64,000 bases of DNA from Bog-473 sp963807775 (GTDB taxonomy: Bacteria > Actinomycetota > Acidimicrobiia > Acidimicrobiales > RAAP-2): assembly GCA_963807775.1 (NCBI GenBank), contig CAWECY010000003.1:124001-188000 (forward strand), given 5' to 3'. The notes below the pieces were generated by a model. It was not told the DNA's origin. It was given only the letters and a program-made list of their open reading frames with translations, and did no database searches. Numbering within the stretch: position 1 is the first letter of the stretch; each line of letters begins with the position of its first letter. Made by a program: the position numbers and the translations under genes. This document shows, one piece after another, positions 27,844-39,568 of the stretch.

Positions 27844-28389
27844 TCAACCAGCCCGCCCCTTTCCGTGCGATGGAAGCTCGTCGGTCACCCATCGTCCCCG
27901 AAGGTCCTCGAGCCACGGTGGCAGTTCGATCGCTGGATCGGGAAGAGCTTCGGCACCGCGCCGGGCCAGCAGGCGCTCGAACGATTCCGGATCGTCCCCC
28001 CAACCGCGGGGGTCACCCATCATGACTTCAAAGAGAACGGCCCCACTGGGCCCGGCCTCGAAGGGACCGAAAGCAGCTCCTTGAGGAAGCTCGATATGGG
28101 TGCCGACCGGACATCGCCGGTCGCCGCAGAAGATCTCCCCCTCCAGGACCATGACGACATGCGGGCTGAGATGACCGTGTCGCCTTTGGATGACACCAGG
28201 ATCCCATTTGGAGTAAAGGGACAGATACAGCGGGTCCGCCGAGAAGGCCAGCCACTTCTCCCACACGGAGGCGACGGTGCCGTCGGCGAGCCGCACGGCG
28301 CGGACCTGCTGCCAAGGAACGTCTGGATCGTCGAGGTGGCGAAAGACCGGTTCGAGTCGGGACACTTTCGAACCATCCAAGTTGCTCAA
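27844..28389 (-). CDS. Cupin-domain protein
   Basis: A single cupin: AVRLADGTVASVWEKWLAF, ADPLYLSLYSKWDPGVIQRR, the metal-binding region HGHLSPHVVMVLEGEIFCGD, then CPVGTHIELPQGAAFGPFEA and the C-terminal strand SGAVLFEVMMGDPRGWGDD. The start is probably TTG 28389, which has a GGAGG about seven bases upstream; an open frame extends to 28479 but would overlap the tRNA. About 181 aa, no indels. The ligand is unknown. It converges with the small NHLP-like gene. Confidence 0.7.
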   Translation of the reverse strand: MSNLDGSKVSRLEPVFRHLDDPDVPWQQVRAVRLADGTVASVWEKWLAFSADPLYLSLYSKWDPGVIQRRHGHLSPHVVMVLEGEIFCGDRRCPVGTHIELPQGAAFGPFEAGPSGAVLFEVMMGDPRGWGDDPESFERLLARRGAEALPDPAIELPPWLEDLRGRWVTDELPSHGKGRAG

Positions 28390-28447
28390 CCGACGACCTC
28401 CAGCTCGCTGCGCCTCAGGGTGCGAGAGCGCCAAAACGGCTCCTCCG

Positions 28448-28520
28448 TAGGGCTGGTGGGGATCGAACCCACGACCCAAGGATTATGAGTCCTCTGCTCT
28501 GACCACTGAGCTACAGCCCC
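28448..28520 (-). tRNA. tRNA-Met (CAT)
   Basis: Full cloverleaf on the minus strand: acceptor GGGGCTG/CAGCCCT (first pair G-T) and discriminator A, D-arm GCTC-AGTGGTCA-GAGC, anticodon arm with loop CTCATAA (anticodon CAT), and T-arm GTGGG-TTCGATC-CCCAC. 73 nt, no encoded CCA. Elongator Met is preferred; an Ile tRNA with modified CAT is the alternative. Confidence 0.92.
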
Positions 28521-28698
28521 GGGTGGTTTCTAGTCCATGTGGCCCCCCGGACCGTGCCCGCGTGCGCTGCGGTCGGGTGCGTGAGGCCCGTCTCGACCAG
28601 GGACTCTGGAGCACATGCGCCCCGGGCGGACCCCTGGCCGGTCTGCCGGCCCGGCATCATGGTGCCGTGCCGTCCCCCCTGCAGGCTCGCCGCGCCTC

Positions 28699-30958
28699 GT
28701 GACGAACACCGAGGAATCGACCGAGCCCGGCGATCCTTCGCTGGCACCCGCGGCGGAGGCCCAGGCCGAGTCGACATCGGCCTGGACGCAGTTCGGGCCG
28801 TGGTGCCTGGTCACCATCGCCGTCTTCTGGGGCCTGTGGGAGCTCCGGCCCGAGCTGCGGTCCGTGCCCTACCTCGACGACAGCTCCATCCACGAGCAGA
28901 TGGTGCGCTTCGCGGCCGACCGCATCAAGAACGGGCACCTTCCGTTTACGAGCTGGTTCCCGTATCTCGGCCTCGGCTCACCGCAGTACCTGCACTACCA
29001 GAGCCTGCCCTCCGTCCTCTCGGGCCTCGTCGGCACGTTCGTCAATCCGGACACCGTGTTCCGGTGGTCCATGTACCTGCTGCTGGCGCTGTGGCCGCTG
29101 GCCGTGTACTGGTGTGGACGCCTCTTCGGCCTCAGCCGCTGGGCGGCCGCATCGGCGGCCGCCGTCTCCCCGCTCTTGGCCTCGGCCGCCGGCATCGGCT
29201 ACGAGACCAAGGCCTACGTCTGGGTCGGCTACGGCGTGTGGACGCAGCTGTGGGCGATGTGGACGCTGCCGCTGGCCTGGGGCTACACCTATCGCGCCCT
29301 GTCGTCGCTGCGCGCCGTGTTCCCGGCCGTCCTGTTCATCATGCTGACGGTGGCGCTGCACTACGAGACGGGCTATCTGGCCATGGTGCCGCTCGTCGTC
29401 TGGCCGTTCCTCGTCCCCTCCGACTTGTGGCGGCGGTTGGGGCGCAGCGCGGTGATCGGGGGCGGCGCGCTGCTGGCGTCGGCCTGGGTCATCGTGCCGC
29501 TGCTGGCGCAGTCGCACTACGCGGCGCGCAACCAGATTCTGGAGGGCACCGGGCTCGAGAACGGCTACGGCGCCCGGCAGATCCTCAGCTGGCTCTTCAG
29601 CGGGCAGCTCTACGACTACGGGCGCTGGGCCGTCGTCACCGTCCTGGTGTTCGTGGGCATCGGCGTCTGCATCTGGCGCTGGCGCACCAACGTGGCCGGG
29701 CCGCGCGCTGGTGAGCATCTGGGTGGTCACGCTACTCATGACCTTCGGGCGCACCACGTGGGGCGTCCTCTACAAGATCGTGCCGGGCAGCAGCGACGTC
29801 TTCATCCGCCGCTTCCAAATGGGCGTGCAGCTGTCGGGCATCCTGCTGGCCGGCATCGGCATCGTGTTTCTGGGCCGGCTCGTGATCGACGGCCTCACGC
29901 TCCTGTTGCCGGAGGAGCGACGCGGCTGGGCGCGCCAGCCGGCGTGGCGAGGTGTCGTGGCCGGCCTCTGCATCGTGGGGCTGGTCGTGGTGCTGGCGCC
30001 GGCCTGGACGGCGCTCGACACCTACGACTCGCACAACGCGACGAACATCGGGCTGCAGGCCGATGCCGACGTGCTGCAGGAGCCGCAGCTCAACGCGCTG
30101 CTCAACTACGTCAAGGCCCACCCGCGCGGGTCGCGTCTACGCCGGCGCCCCGACCAACTGGGGCAACGACTTCCTGGTCGGCGCCGTGCCGGTCTTCAAG
30201 TATCTCGAGAACCAGGACGTCGACGAGGTGGGGTACACGCTGCGCACGGCCTCGCTCATGACCGACCCGGAGTACTTCTTCGACGACGCCAACCCGGGCG
30301 ACTACCCGCTCTTCGGCATCGGCTACATCATCGTGCCCCCGTCCATGGCGCCGCCGGTCGACGCCGACAAGATCGGCTGTTCGGGCGACTACTGCCTCTG
30401 GGCCCTGCCCAACCCGGGCTACATCCACGTCTACGACACCACCGGCGTGCTCGACGCCACGCGGGCCGACGTCGGCACGCAGAGCGAGGAGCTGCTCGAC
30501 TCGCCGCTGACCGACGAGCAGCGCGACCTGACCGTCGCCTTCAACGGCGGGCGGGCGGCCGCGCCCACGGCGACCGACGCCGAGGCGTTGACCGGTTCGC
30601 CGGGCCACGTCGTGGTCCAGTCGGCCGACCTGGCCAACGGCGAGGCGCCAGCGCGGTGGTCCAGACGAACCGCCGGGCCACGGTGGTCCTGAGCGCCTCT
30701 TACGACCCCGGCTGGCAGGCCACGGTCGACGGGCGCCCCGTCCCGACCATCATGGTGGCGCCGGCGCTGGTCGGTGTCGTCGTCGGGCCGGGCGTGCACA
30801 CGGTGGTCTTCCAATACGGCGGCTTCGGGGCGTACCCCTTCCTCTTCGTGCTGGCGTTGGTCACCCTGGTTGCGCTGTTGGCCGTGCCACCTTTGTGGCG
30901 CCGCTTCCGGCGTGACCGGCATGAGGCGCCCGAGGTGGCCTCCGGGGGCGTTGAGTAG
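28699..30958 (+). CDS. Large YfhO-like polytopic membrane protein
   Basis: About 750 aa. GTG 28699 (VTNTEESTEPGD). Around ten hydrophobic segments, for example WCLVTIAVFWGLW, YLLLALWPLAVYWCG, VFPAVLFIMLTVALHYETGY, VIGGGALLASAWVIVPLLAQ, VVTVLVFVGIGVCIW and GILLAGIGIVFLGRLVI, then a long exterior C-terminal domain with GRVYAGAPTNWGNDFLVG, YFFDDANPGDYPLFGIGY and VVLSASYDPGWQATVDGRPV, closed by FLFVLALVTLVALLAV. The late ASYDPGWQATVDG block is typical of YfhO-like proteins, thought to act in lipoteichoic or glycan glycosylation. Frameshifts lie near 29702, 30125 and 30650. Confidence 0.8.
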
Positions 30959-30967
30959 ATTCGCCTG

Positions 30968-31426
30968 ATGATGACCGGCGCGGAGTCACTCTCGTCGGCC
31001 GGGGCGCAGCCCGAGGACGTCGTCGTCCGCTTCCTGCGGGCGCTGGCCAGCTTCGAGCTGGACGAGGCACTCGACCTGGTGACCGACGACCTCGAGTACA
31101 TCAACGTCTCGCTGCCCACGGTGCACGGGCGGGACCGCCTGGAGGCGATCGCCCGGCCCGTGCTGCGACCGGGGCGGATGGGCTTCAACGTCCACTTCAA
31201 CCACGTGGCGGCCGAGGGCGACGTGGTCATCACCGACCGCATCGACGAGCTCAACTTCCGCCGCTTCGCCGCCCGCTTCTGGGTCTACGGGCGCTTCGTG
31301 GTGCGCGACGGCCGCATCGCCGTGTGGCGCGACTCGTTCGACTGGCTCGACGTCACGATCGGGAACCTGCGTGGCCTGCTCGGCCTGCTGGACCCGACGC
31401 TCAACCGGAGGATGCCGACGGACTGA
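30968..31426 (+). CDS. Limonene-1,2-epoxide hydrolase-like (SnoaL-like) protein
   Basis: 152 aa, no indels. A cone-shaped alpha+beta fold: VVVRFLRALASFELDEALDL, VTDDLEYINVSLPTVHGRDR, VHFNHVAAEGDVVITDRIDE, FWVYGRFVVRDGRIAVWRDS and FDWLDVTIGNLRGLLG. The family catalytic Asp/Arg positions are consistent with ITDRIDEL and the conserved WRDxFDW motif. It may hydrolyse an epoxide or only bind a small ligand. It starts at ATG 30968, or 30971, ten bases after the YfhO-like stop. Confidence 0.75.
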   Translation: MMTGAESLSSAGAQPEDVVVRFLRALASFELDEALDLVTDDLEYINVSLPTVHGRDRLEAIARPVLRPGRMGFNVHFNHVAAEGDVVITDRIDELNFRRFAARFWVYGRFVVRDGRIAVWRDSFDWLDVTIGNLRGLLGLLDPTLNRRMPTD

Positions 31427-31445
31427 CGACTGCGCGGAGCCGGAC

Positions 31446-31461
31446 GCCGCCGTGCGGCGGC
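31446..31461. terminator. GC-rich hairpin between convergent genes
   Basis: GCCGCC-gtgc-GGCGGC is a perfect 6-bp stem between the epoxide-hydrolase-like stop and the DUF2630 stop. It may end transcription from either side; no T-run is present. Confidence 0.4.
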
Positions 31462-31706
31462 TACTGCAGGTAACCCTCGACGGTGCCCGCCGACCGCTCG
31501 TGCGCCTCGTCGGGATCCCGGCCGGCCTGGCGCTTGGCCCGGCGCTGGCGCAGCACGTCCCACAGCTGGTCCAAGGTGAGCTCGAGGTCCTGCTTGCGCC
31601 GGCGCTCGTCGTCGTTCAGCCCCTCGCCGACGTGTGCCTCCTCCAGCTGCTGCTCCTCCGCGGCCAGCTCGCCGATCCGCGCCACGATCTCCTGGTCGTC
31701 CATCAC
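31461..31706 (-). CDS. DUF2630 family protein
   Basis: 81 aa: MMDDQEIVARIGELAAEEQQ, LEEAHVGEGLNDDERRRKQD, LELTLDQLWDVLRQRRAKRQ, AGRDPDEAHERSAGTVEGYL. A small highly charged coiled-coil-like protein found widely in actinobacteria, matching DUF2630 throughout, including the VEGYLQ end. The function is unknown. Confidence 0.9.
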   Translation of the reverse strand: MMDDQEIVARIGELAAEEQQLEEAHVGEGLNDDERRRKQDLELTLDQLWDVLRQRRAKRQAGRDPDEAHERSAGTVEGYLQ

Positions 31707-31745
31707 GCTCCGATCACGGTTTCCGGCACGCCAGTCTGCCCGCGC

Positions 31746-34122
<2,377 letters not shown>

Positions 34123-34161
34123 CGGGCTGTCTTTCTGTAATGCCGTAATGGCAAATTCCTC

Positions 34162-34190
34162 TGACTAGTCAACCATATGGGGAGCGGGGT
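34162..34190 (-). promoter_or_regulatory. lon: Possible promoter/operator upstream of lon
   Basis: A 10-bp palindrome TGACTAGTCA lies at 34162-34171, and its minus-strand reading TTGACT could be a -35 with an ATTACG about 17 bases on. The match is weak, and the same stretch could serve the divergent DUF3039 gene. Confidence 0.25.
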
Positions 34191-34271
34191 TGTTCCCGTG
34201 CGGGGGCCGGCCCCCGCCGCCGAGTCGGACCGGGCCGGCGGGGCGGCCGTCCAGGGGCCTACGCTGGGACT

Positions 34272-34592
34272 ATGGCGACAGAACGGACCGAACCGGGCGG
34301 ACCCGAGCAGGGCGGGGCGACGACCCTGGCGCCGGCACGGCCGGCGCCCGACCTCGACGAGGGCGACCACGACCGCATGGCCCACATCGTGCTCGAGGGG
34401 TACACGCCCAAGGAGAACGGCGAGTTCGTCTCGCTCGGGCCGAGCGTGGTCGAGGGCATCGTGAACGGGACGGCGGTGCGGGCGCTGTGCGGCAAGGAGT
34501 GGGTGCCCGGGCGGAACCCGGCCCGCTACGGGCTGTGCCCGACCTGCAAGGAGATCGCCGAGTCGATGGGGTGGCAGATCCCGGCCTCCTGA
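34272..34592 (+). CDS. DUF3039 family protein
   Basis: 106 aa: an N-terminal Pro/Gly-rich stretch, then DLDEGDHDRMAHIVLEGYTP, KENGEFVSLGPSVVEGIVNG, TAVRALCGKEWVPGRNPARY, GLCPTCKEIAESMGW. The three cysteines (ALCGKEWVP and GLCPTC) form the family's likely zinc-ribbon. Widespread in actinobacteria; the function is unknown. It is divergent from lon. Confidence 0.9.
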   Translation: MATERTEPGGPEQGGATTLAPARPAPDLDEGDHDRMAHIVLEGYTPKENGEFVSLGPSVVEGIVNGTAVRALCGKEWVPGRNPARYGLCPTCKEIAESMGWQIPAS

Positions 34593-34617
34593 GGGGCGGG
34601 GCGGGGCGGGGCGGGGC
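34593..34617 (+). repeat. Five tandem GGGGC units
   Basis: GGGGC repeats five times directly after the DUF3039 stop codon. The G-runs could form a G-quadruplex in the + strand and may affect transcription ends; the array might also be length-variable. Confidence 0.8.
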
Positions 34618-34732
34618 GTCGGCAGCGCCGGCTGGGACGAGGGCGAACCCGTGCCGGCGCCCCGGTCTGCCGCTACCGTGCGGCACGGCGGCCGTACGGC
34701 CAGGCAGCCGGCGCCGCGCGAAAGGGGTCACG

Positions 34733-35878
34733 TTGGCACAGGTGGGCTTCGACGGGGTCACCAAGCGCTTCGGTGACACCACGGCGGTCGACGACCTGAC
34801 GCTGACGGTGGCCGACGGCGAGTTGCTGGTACTGCTGGGGTCGTCGGGCTGCGGCAAGACGACGGCGCTGCGCATGGTGGCCGGCCTCGAAGAGGTGACC
34901 GAGGGCCTGGTGACCATCGGCGACCGCGTGGTCAACGACGTCGACCCCAAGGACCGCGACGTGGCCATGGTCTTCCAGAGCTACGCGCTCTACCCGCACT
35001 TGACGGTGCGAAGGAATATCGAGTTCCCGCTGCGCCAGCGCGGGGTGGAGAAGGACGAGCGGGCGGCCAAGGTCAAGCAGGCGGCGGAGACACTGGGGCT
35101 GGGCGCGCTGCTCGACCGCAAGCCGGCGCAGCTCTCGGGCGGCCAGCGCCAGCGGGTCGCCTTGGCCCGCGCCATCGTGCGCGAGCCGCTGGTGTTCCTC
35201 ATGGACGAGCCGCTGTCCAACCTCGATGCCGCGTTGCGCGTGCAGACCCGGGCCGACATCGTCGAGCTGCAAGCGCGCCTGTCGACCACCACCCTGTACG
35301 TCACGCACGACCAGGTCGAGGCCATGACCATGGGGCACCGCATCGCCGTCATGAGTGAGGGCAAGCTGCAGCAGGTGGCCGCGCCCGAGGCGCTCTACGC
35401 CACGCCGGCCAACGCCTTCGTGGCACGCTTCCTGGGCTCGCCGGGCATGAACCTGATGGAGGGGATGCTCGTCGAGAGCGGCCCGGCCGGGCCCGAGGGC
35501 GAGGCCGGTCCCGGCGGTGGGCGGGGCACGCTCTGCGTCGCGTTCCCCGGGGCGTCGGTGCCGCTGCCGCCCGAGGTGGGCGACCCGGTGCGCGGCGCCG
35601 GCCCCGACGTCGTGCTGGGCGTGCGCCCCGAGCACCTGCGCCTGGGCGAGGGCGGCGTCATCGCGGCGACCGTCATCATCGTGGAGCTGCTGGGCGCCGA
35701 GACCCACGTGATCTGCCACACCGAGGACGGGACGCGCCTCATCGTGCGCCAAGGGGCGGACATGCCCAAGCCCGGGGTGGGCGAGTCGGTGCATATCGAG
35801 ATCGAGGGCGGGCCGGCGGCGTACCACCTCTTCGACGCTGCCACGGGCGTGCGGCTGGGCCGGGGAGCGACCGCGTGA
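34733..35878 (+). CDS. Sugar ABC transporter ATPase (UgpC/MsmK/MalK type)
   Basis: 381 aa. The start is a TTG at 34733, five bases after AAAGGGG; GTG 34742 is the alternative. Walker A VLLGSSGCGKTTALRM, Q-loop MVFQSYALYPHLTV, signature PAQLSGGQRQRVALARAI, Walker B PLVFLMDEPLSNLDAALR, switch His LYVTHDQVEAMTMG, and a C-terminal MOP/TOBE regulatory domain containing VLGVRPEHLRLGEGG and IVELLGAETHVICHTEDG. Followed with a GTGA overlap by two permease genes and a binding protein, so it is part of a complete carbohydrate importer. The substrate is not determined. Confidence 0.92.
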   Translation: MAQVGFDGVTKRFGDTTAVDDLTLTVADGELLVLLGSSGCGKTTALRMVAGLEEVTEGLVTIGDRVVNDVDPKDRDVAMVFQSYALYPHLTVRRNIEFPLRQRGVEKDERAAKVKQAAETLGLGALLDRKPAQLSGGQRQRVALARAIVREPLVFLMDEPLSNLDAALRVQTRADIVELQARLSTTTLYVTHDQVEAMTMGHRIAVMSEGKLQQVAAPEALYATPANAFVARFLGSPGMNLMEGMLVESGPAGPEGEAGPGGGRGTLCVAFPGASVPLPPEVGDPVRGAGPDVVLGVRPEHLRLGEGGVIAATVIIVELLGAETHVICHTEDGTRLIVRQGADMPKPGVGESVHIEIEGGPAAYHLFDAATGVRLGRGATA

Positions 35879-36882
35879 CGGTGGTCGTGGACACGCCGAC
35901 GCCTGCGGCCGGGGCGACGACGACACCGACGCCCTCCGTGGAGGCCGGGTCGGGGTCGGGGTCGTCCGCCGGCAGGGCGGCGTCCGGCGGGGGCGGTCTG
36001 CGGGCGCGGCGACGCAAGGAGGCGGGGCTGGCCTACCTGCTGCTGGTGCCGGCGCTGGCGCTCTTCGGCGTCTTCTCCTTCTATCCCTTCCTGCGCAACT
36101 TCAAGCTGATGCTCTACGAGACGCCGCCGGTGCCCGGCCTGCCGGCGCGCTACGTGGGGCTGCACCAGATCTGGCCGACCCTGAGCTCGACGCAGTTCAC
36201 CCAGAGCCTGATCACGACCATCATCTTCGTGATCCTGGTGGTGCCGCTCAGCCTCATCCTCGGCCTGGCCCTGGCCGTGGCGGCGCACCGCAAGCTCAAG
36301 GGCATGGTCGTCTACCGGATGATCTTCTCCTCGACCGTGGTGAGCTCGGTGGCGGTGGCCTCGGTGGTCTTCGGCACGCTGCTCAACCCGGTGGTGGGGC
36401 TGCTCCCCTGGCTCGGCATCAACCCCACGCCGCCGGCGCTCGAGTCGACCACGTGGGCGCTGCCGGCGGTGGCCCTCATCACCATCTGGCAGTTCCTCGG
36501 CCTGTCCTTCATCATCATGTCGGCCGGGCTGTCGTCGGTGCCCGACGAGCTGCTCGAGGCGGCGCGCATCGACGGTGCCGGGCCGTGGACGCGCTTTTGG
36601 CGCATGACGGTACCGCTGCTCTCCCCCACGATCTTCTTCGCCTTCGTCGTGAGCACGATCTACGCCTTCCAGGCCTTCGGCGCGGTCGACATCCTGATCG
36701 GGCCCCAGGACGCCGTGCGCCTGCACACCAACGTGCTCATCTACAACATCATCAATACGCTGCAGATCGAGAACAACCCCGGCGCGGCGGCCATCATGGC
36801 CACCGTCCTCTTCCTCATCATGCTCGTGCTGACCGTGTTCCAGATGCGCATCCTGGAGCGGCGGGTGAACTATGCCCGCTGA
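35875..36882 (+). CDS. ABC transporter permease (MalF/UgpA-like)
   Basis: 335 aa from GTG 35875, overlapping the ATPase stop. An acidic/Gly-rich N-terminus, then six predicted helices: AYLLLVPALALFGVFSFYPF, LITTIIFVILVVPLSLILGL, VVSSVAVASVVFGTLLNPVV, VALITIWQFLGLSFIIMSAG, FFAFVVSTIYAFQAFGAVDI and IMATVLFLIMLVLTVFQMRI. The EAA loop reads DELLEAARIDGAGPWTRFWR, the coupling motif to the ATPase. The last codons overlap the next permease start. Confidence 0.92.
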   Translation: MTVVVDTPTPAAGATTTPTPSVEAGSGSGSSAGRAASGGGGLRARRRKEAGLAYLLLVPALALFGVFSFYPFLRNFKLMLYETPPVPGLPARYVGLHQIWPTLSSTQFTQSLITTIIFVILVVPLSLILGLALAVAAHRKLKGMVVYRMIFSSTVVSSVAVASVVFGTLLNPVVGLLPWLGINPTPPALESTTWALPAVALITIWQFLGLSFIIMSAGLSSVPDELLEAARIDGAGPWTRFWRMTVPLLSPTIFFAFVVSTIYAFQAFGAVDILIGPQDAVRLHTNVLIYNIINTLQIENNPGAAAIMATVLFLIMLVLTVFQMRILERRVNYAR

Positions 36883-37765
36883 GGCCGTGATCGACCGCGT
36901 GGACGAGCCGGCGGCGGCCGTGGCGGCGCCGTCCTACCGCCGGCCTCGGCGGCGGCTGCGCACCATCGGCAGCTACACGGCACTGACGGCGGCGGCCATC
37001 GTGGTGCTGTTCCCCATCTACATCACGATCGTGAACTCGCTGCTGGTGCCCGACCAGCTGGTGCAGCAGCCACCACCGCTCTTCCCGACCGATCCGCAGT
37101 GGGGCCACTACGCCACGGCGTGGAACGCCGGGCACATGTCCACCTACGTGGTGACGTCGCTCATCATGACGGCCATCATCGTGGTGGGACAGCTGGTTAC
37201 GTCCATCCTGGCCGCCTACGCGTTCGCCTTCCTGCGCTTCCCCTTCAAGCGCACGCTCTTCGTCCTCTGCCTGGCCACGCTCATGATCCCGCTGGAGGTG
37301 ACCTTCATCACCAACCTCGACACGGTGACGTCCCTGCACTGGTTCAACTCGTACCAGGGTCTGGCCATCCCGTTCCTGGCCACGGGGTTCGGCATCTTCC
37401 TGCTGCGCCAGGCCTTCCTGCAGATCCCGCGCGACCTGCAGGAGGCGGCCCAGCTGGACGGCTACGGGCACCTGGCGTTCATGACCAGGGTGGCGGTGCC
37501 GCTGGCCCGCCCCTCGCTGGCCGCCCTGGCGGTGTTCTCGTTCCTCGGCGCCTGGAACCAGTACCTGTGGCCGCTGGTGTCGACCGGGGGCACGACGCCG
37601 CTCGACACGGTGCAGATCGGGTTGAAGCAGCTCCTCGGCACCGAGGTGTCCCAGATCCCGGTCTCGCTGGCGGGCGCCGTCATCGCGTTCGTGCCGCTGG
37701 TGATCCTGCTGCTCGTGTTCCAGAAGCAGCTGGTGCGCAGCCTCACGGCGGGTGCGGTCAAGTAG
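36872..37765 (+). CDS. ABC transporter permease (MalG/UgpE-like)
   Basis: 297 aa, start ATG 36872 inside the previous gene's last codons. Helices: LTAAAIVVLFPIYITIVNSL, VTSLIMTAIIVVGQLVTSIL, TLFVLCLATLMIPLEVTFIT, GLAIPFLATGFGIFLLRQAF, LAALAVFSFLGAWNQYLWPL and VIAFVPLVILLLVFQKQLVR. EAA loop: RDLQEAAQLDGYGHLAFMTR. Forms the heterodimeric channel with the upstream permease. Confidence 0.92.
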   Translation: MPAEAVIDRVDEPAAAVAAPSYRRPRRRLRTIGSYTALTAAAIVVLFPIYITIVNSLLVPDQLVQQPPPLFPTDPQWGHYATAWNAGHMSTYVVTSLIMTAIIVVGQLVTSILAAYAFAFLRFPFKRTLFVLCLATLMIPLEVTFITNLDTVTSLHWFNSYQGLAIPFLATGFGIFLLRQAFLQIPRDLQEAAQLDGYGHLAFMTRVAVPLARPSLAALAVFSFLGAWNQYLWPLVSTGGTTPLDTVQIGLKQLLGTEVSQIPVSLAGAVIAFVPLVILLLVFQKQLVRSLTAGAVK

Positions 37766-37809
37766 CACCACGACGGCCGCCCGGGCGGTCCCGGTGCTAG
37801 GCAATAGAC

Positions 37810-39225
37810 ATGCAGACCACCCGTCTCCCCCGGCTCGCCGCGGCGGCACTGTTCGTGACGTCGGCCACGGTGGCCACCACCTCGGCCGCCGTCCTGGCCG
37901 GCGCGCCCCGGCCGCGGCGGCGTCCAAGCTGCCCACCTGCAACCTGAAGGCGCTGGCCAACCACAACGGCGTGGTCGACATCACCTTCTGGGAGTCGGCG
38001 TCGTCGGCCAACCTGCCCGTGCTCCAGTCGATCACCAGCGCCTTCAACTCGTCGCAGTCCAAGGTGCACGTCACGCTGGTGACGCAGGCCGGCTACGACG
38101 ACACCTGGACGAAATACCTGGCCGGGCTGTCCAACGGGCAACTGCCCGACGCCGTGCAGTTGGAGGACGAGCGCACCCAGGAGGCCATCGACACCGGCTC
38201 GTTCCTGCCCGTGCAGTCGTGCATGAACGCGGCCAAGTACTCGACGAGCGACTACCTGCCCCGGCCGCTGGCCTACTGGAAGGTCAACGGCGTGCAGTGG
38301 GCGCTGCCCTTCGCCGTCTCGGCGCCCATCCTGTACTACAACGAGAACTCCTTCATCAAGGCCGGCCTCAACCCGAACGACCCGCCGTCGACACTGCCCC
38401 AGATGCTGGCCGACGCCAAGGCGCTCAAGGCCGCGGGCAGCGGCATGGGCCTGGTGCTCGACCCGTGGCACCTCGAGACGTGGCTGGCCACGGCCAACCA
38501 GCTCTTCGTGAACAACGAGAACGGGCGCAGCAGCCGTGCCACCAAGGGCGCCTTCGACACCCAGACCTCGATCAACATCTTCAACGAGCTCAAGCAGCTG
38601 GTCACCTCGGGCGACGCCACCACCAACCCGTCGACCGGCCCCGACGAGTACGACAACCTGCTCGGGATGGGGAGCGGCAAGTACGGCATGACCATTGAGA
38701 CGTCGGCCGCGCTCGGCACGGTCACCCAGCTGCTCGGCGAGGGCCAGTACTCGAGCGTCAAGCTGGGCATCGGCGCCTTCCCGGTCTACAGCTCCAGCGG
38801 TCGCGGCGGCGATCGAGCCGGGCGGGTCGGGCGTGTACATCTCGAACAAGGTGCCGGCCATCGACCAGGCGGCGGCCTGGACGTACCTGGCCTACATCTG
38901 CAACACCCAGTCCCAGGCCACCTGGGCCGCCGGCACCGGCTATATCCCCGTGCGCAAGTCGTCGGCCCAGACGGCGACGGTGCAGCACCTGTGGGCGACC
39001 GACCCCGGCTACAAGGTGGCCTACAACGAGATCAACAACGGCGAGAACACACCGGCCACCGCCGGGTCGGTCATCGGGCCCTACGACGACGTGCGCACCG
39101 ACGTGGTCAACGCCGAGATCTCCATGTACACGAGCGGCGTGTCGGCCAAGCAGGCGGTGAAGTCGGCCGAGCAGAACGTCAACTCGACCATCCAGGACTA
39201 CAACAGCCGGCTCGGCGCGTCGTAG
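37810..39225 (+). CDS. Extracellular solute-binding protein of the sugar ABC importer
   Basis: ATG 37810 (MQTTRLPRLAAAALFVTSAT, signal peptide ending in an Ala-rich region, after which the mature protein starts SKLPTCNLKAL). Family 1 binding-protein features: VDITFWESASSANLPVLQSI, VTLVTQAGYDDTWTKYLAGL, LPDAVQLEDERTQEAIDTGS, GVQWALPFAVSAPILYYNEN and GSGVYISNKVPAIDQAAAWT. The lipobox is not obvious because frame changes near 37905 and 38805 disturb the N-terminus and middle. About 470 aa. Location and order place it with the upstream importer. Confidence 0.88.
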
Positions 39226-39349
39226 GGCCGGGACCTGTTCCTTCGGGGGCGTCCGCGGCTGCAGCGGCCCGCGGCGGCGGGTGTGGCGTGGCGCTGCTGG
39301 CGCAAACGGAACGGGTCGACGCCACCGGTACCGCGCCCTCGAGGTGGGT

Positions 39350-39377
39350 CTGAGGAGTCGTATATGCAGTTCCTCAG
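39350..39377. promoter_or_regulatory. Inverted repeat in the gap before the M48 peptidase
   Basis: CTGAGGA (39350-39356) and TCCTCAG (39371-39377) form a perfect 7-bp dyad around 14 bases. The 343-base gap (39226-39568) otherwise shows only a GC-rich stretch after the binding-protein stop, with no gene I can support. The dyad may be an operator or an attenuator-type hairpin. Confidence 0.35.
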
Positions 39378-39568
39378 TTTCCGCCCGAATCGCCTAGTCA
39401 CGACTACCAAGCCGCGCAGAATTGATGAGCACTTCGCCATACATCGCACCGAACGTCCGACCAGGTTCGAGCCGTCCACGCCGCACTCGGGGGCCCGGTG
39501 GGACGCGGGATCGGAACGTGGGTCCCTGGCCTAGGCTCGACACGGACACGAGCGACGGGAGGCCCACG

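Noticed and set aside
34593..34617. CRISPR-like repeats
   Set aside because: Tandem five-base units without spacers; no cas-like genes or other repeat-spacer arrays anywhere in the window.
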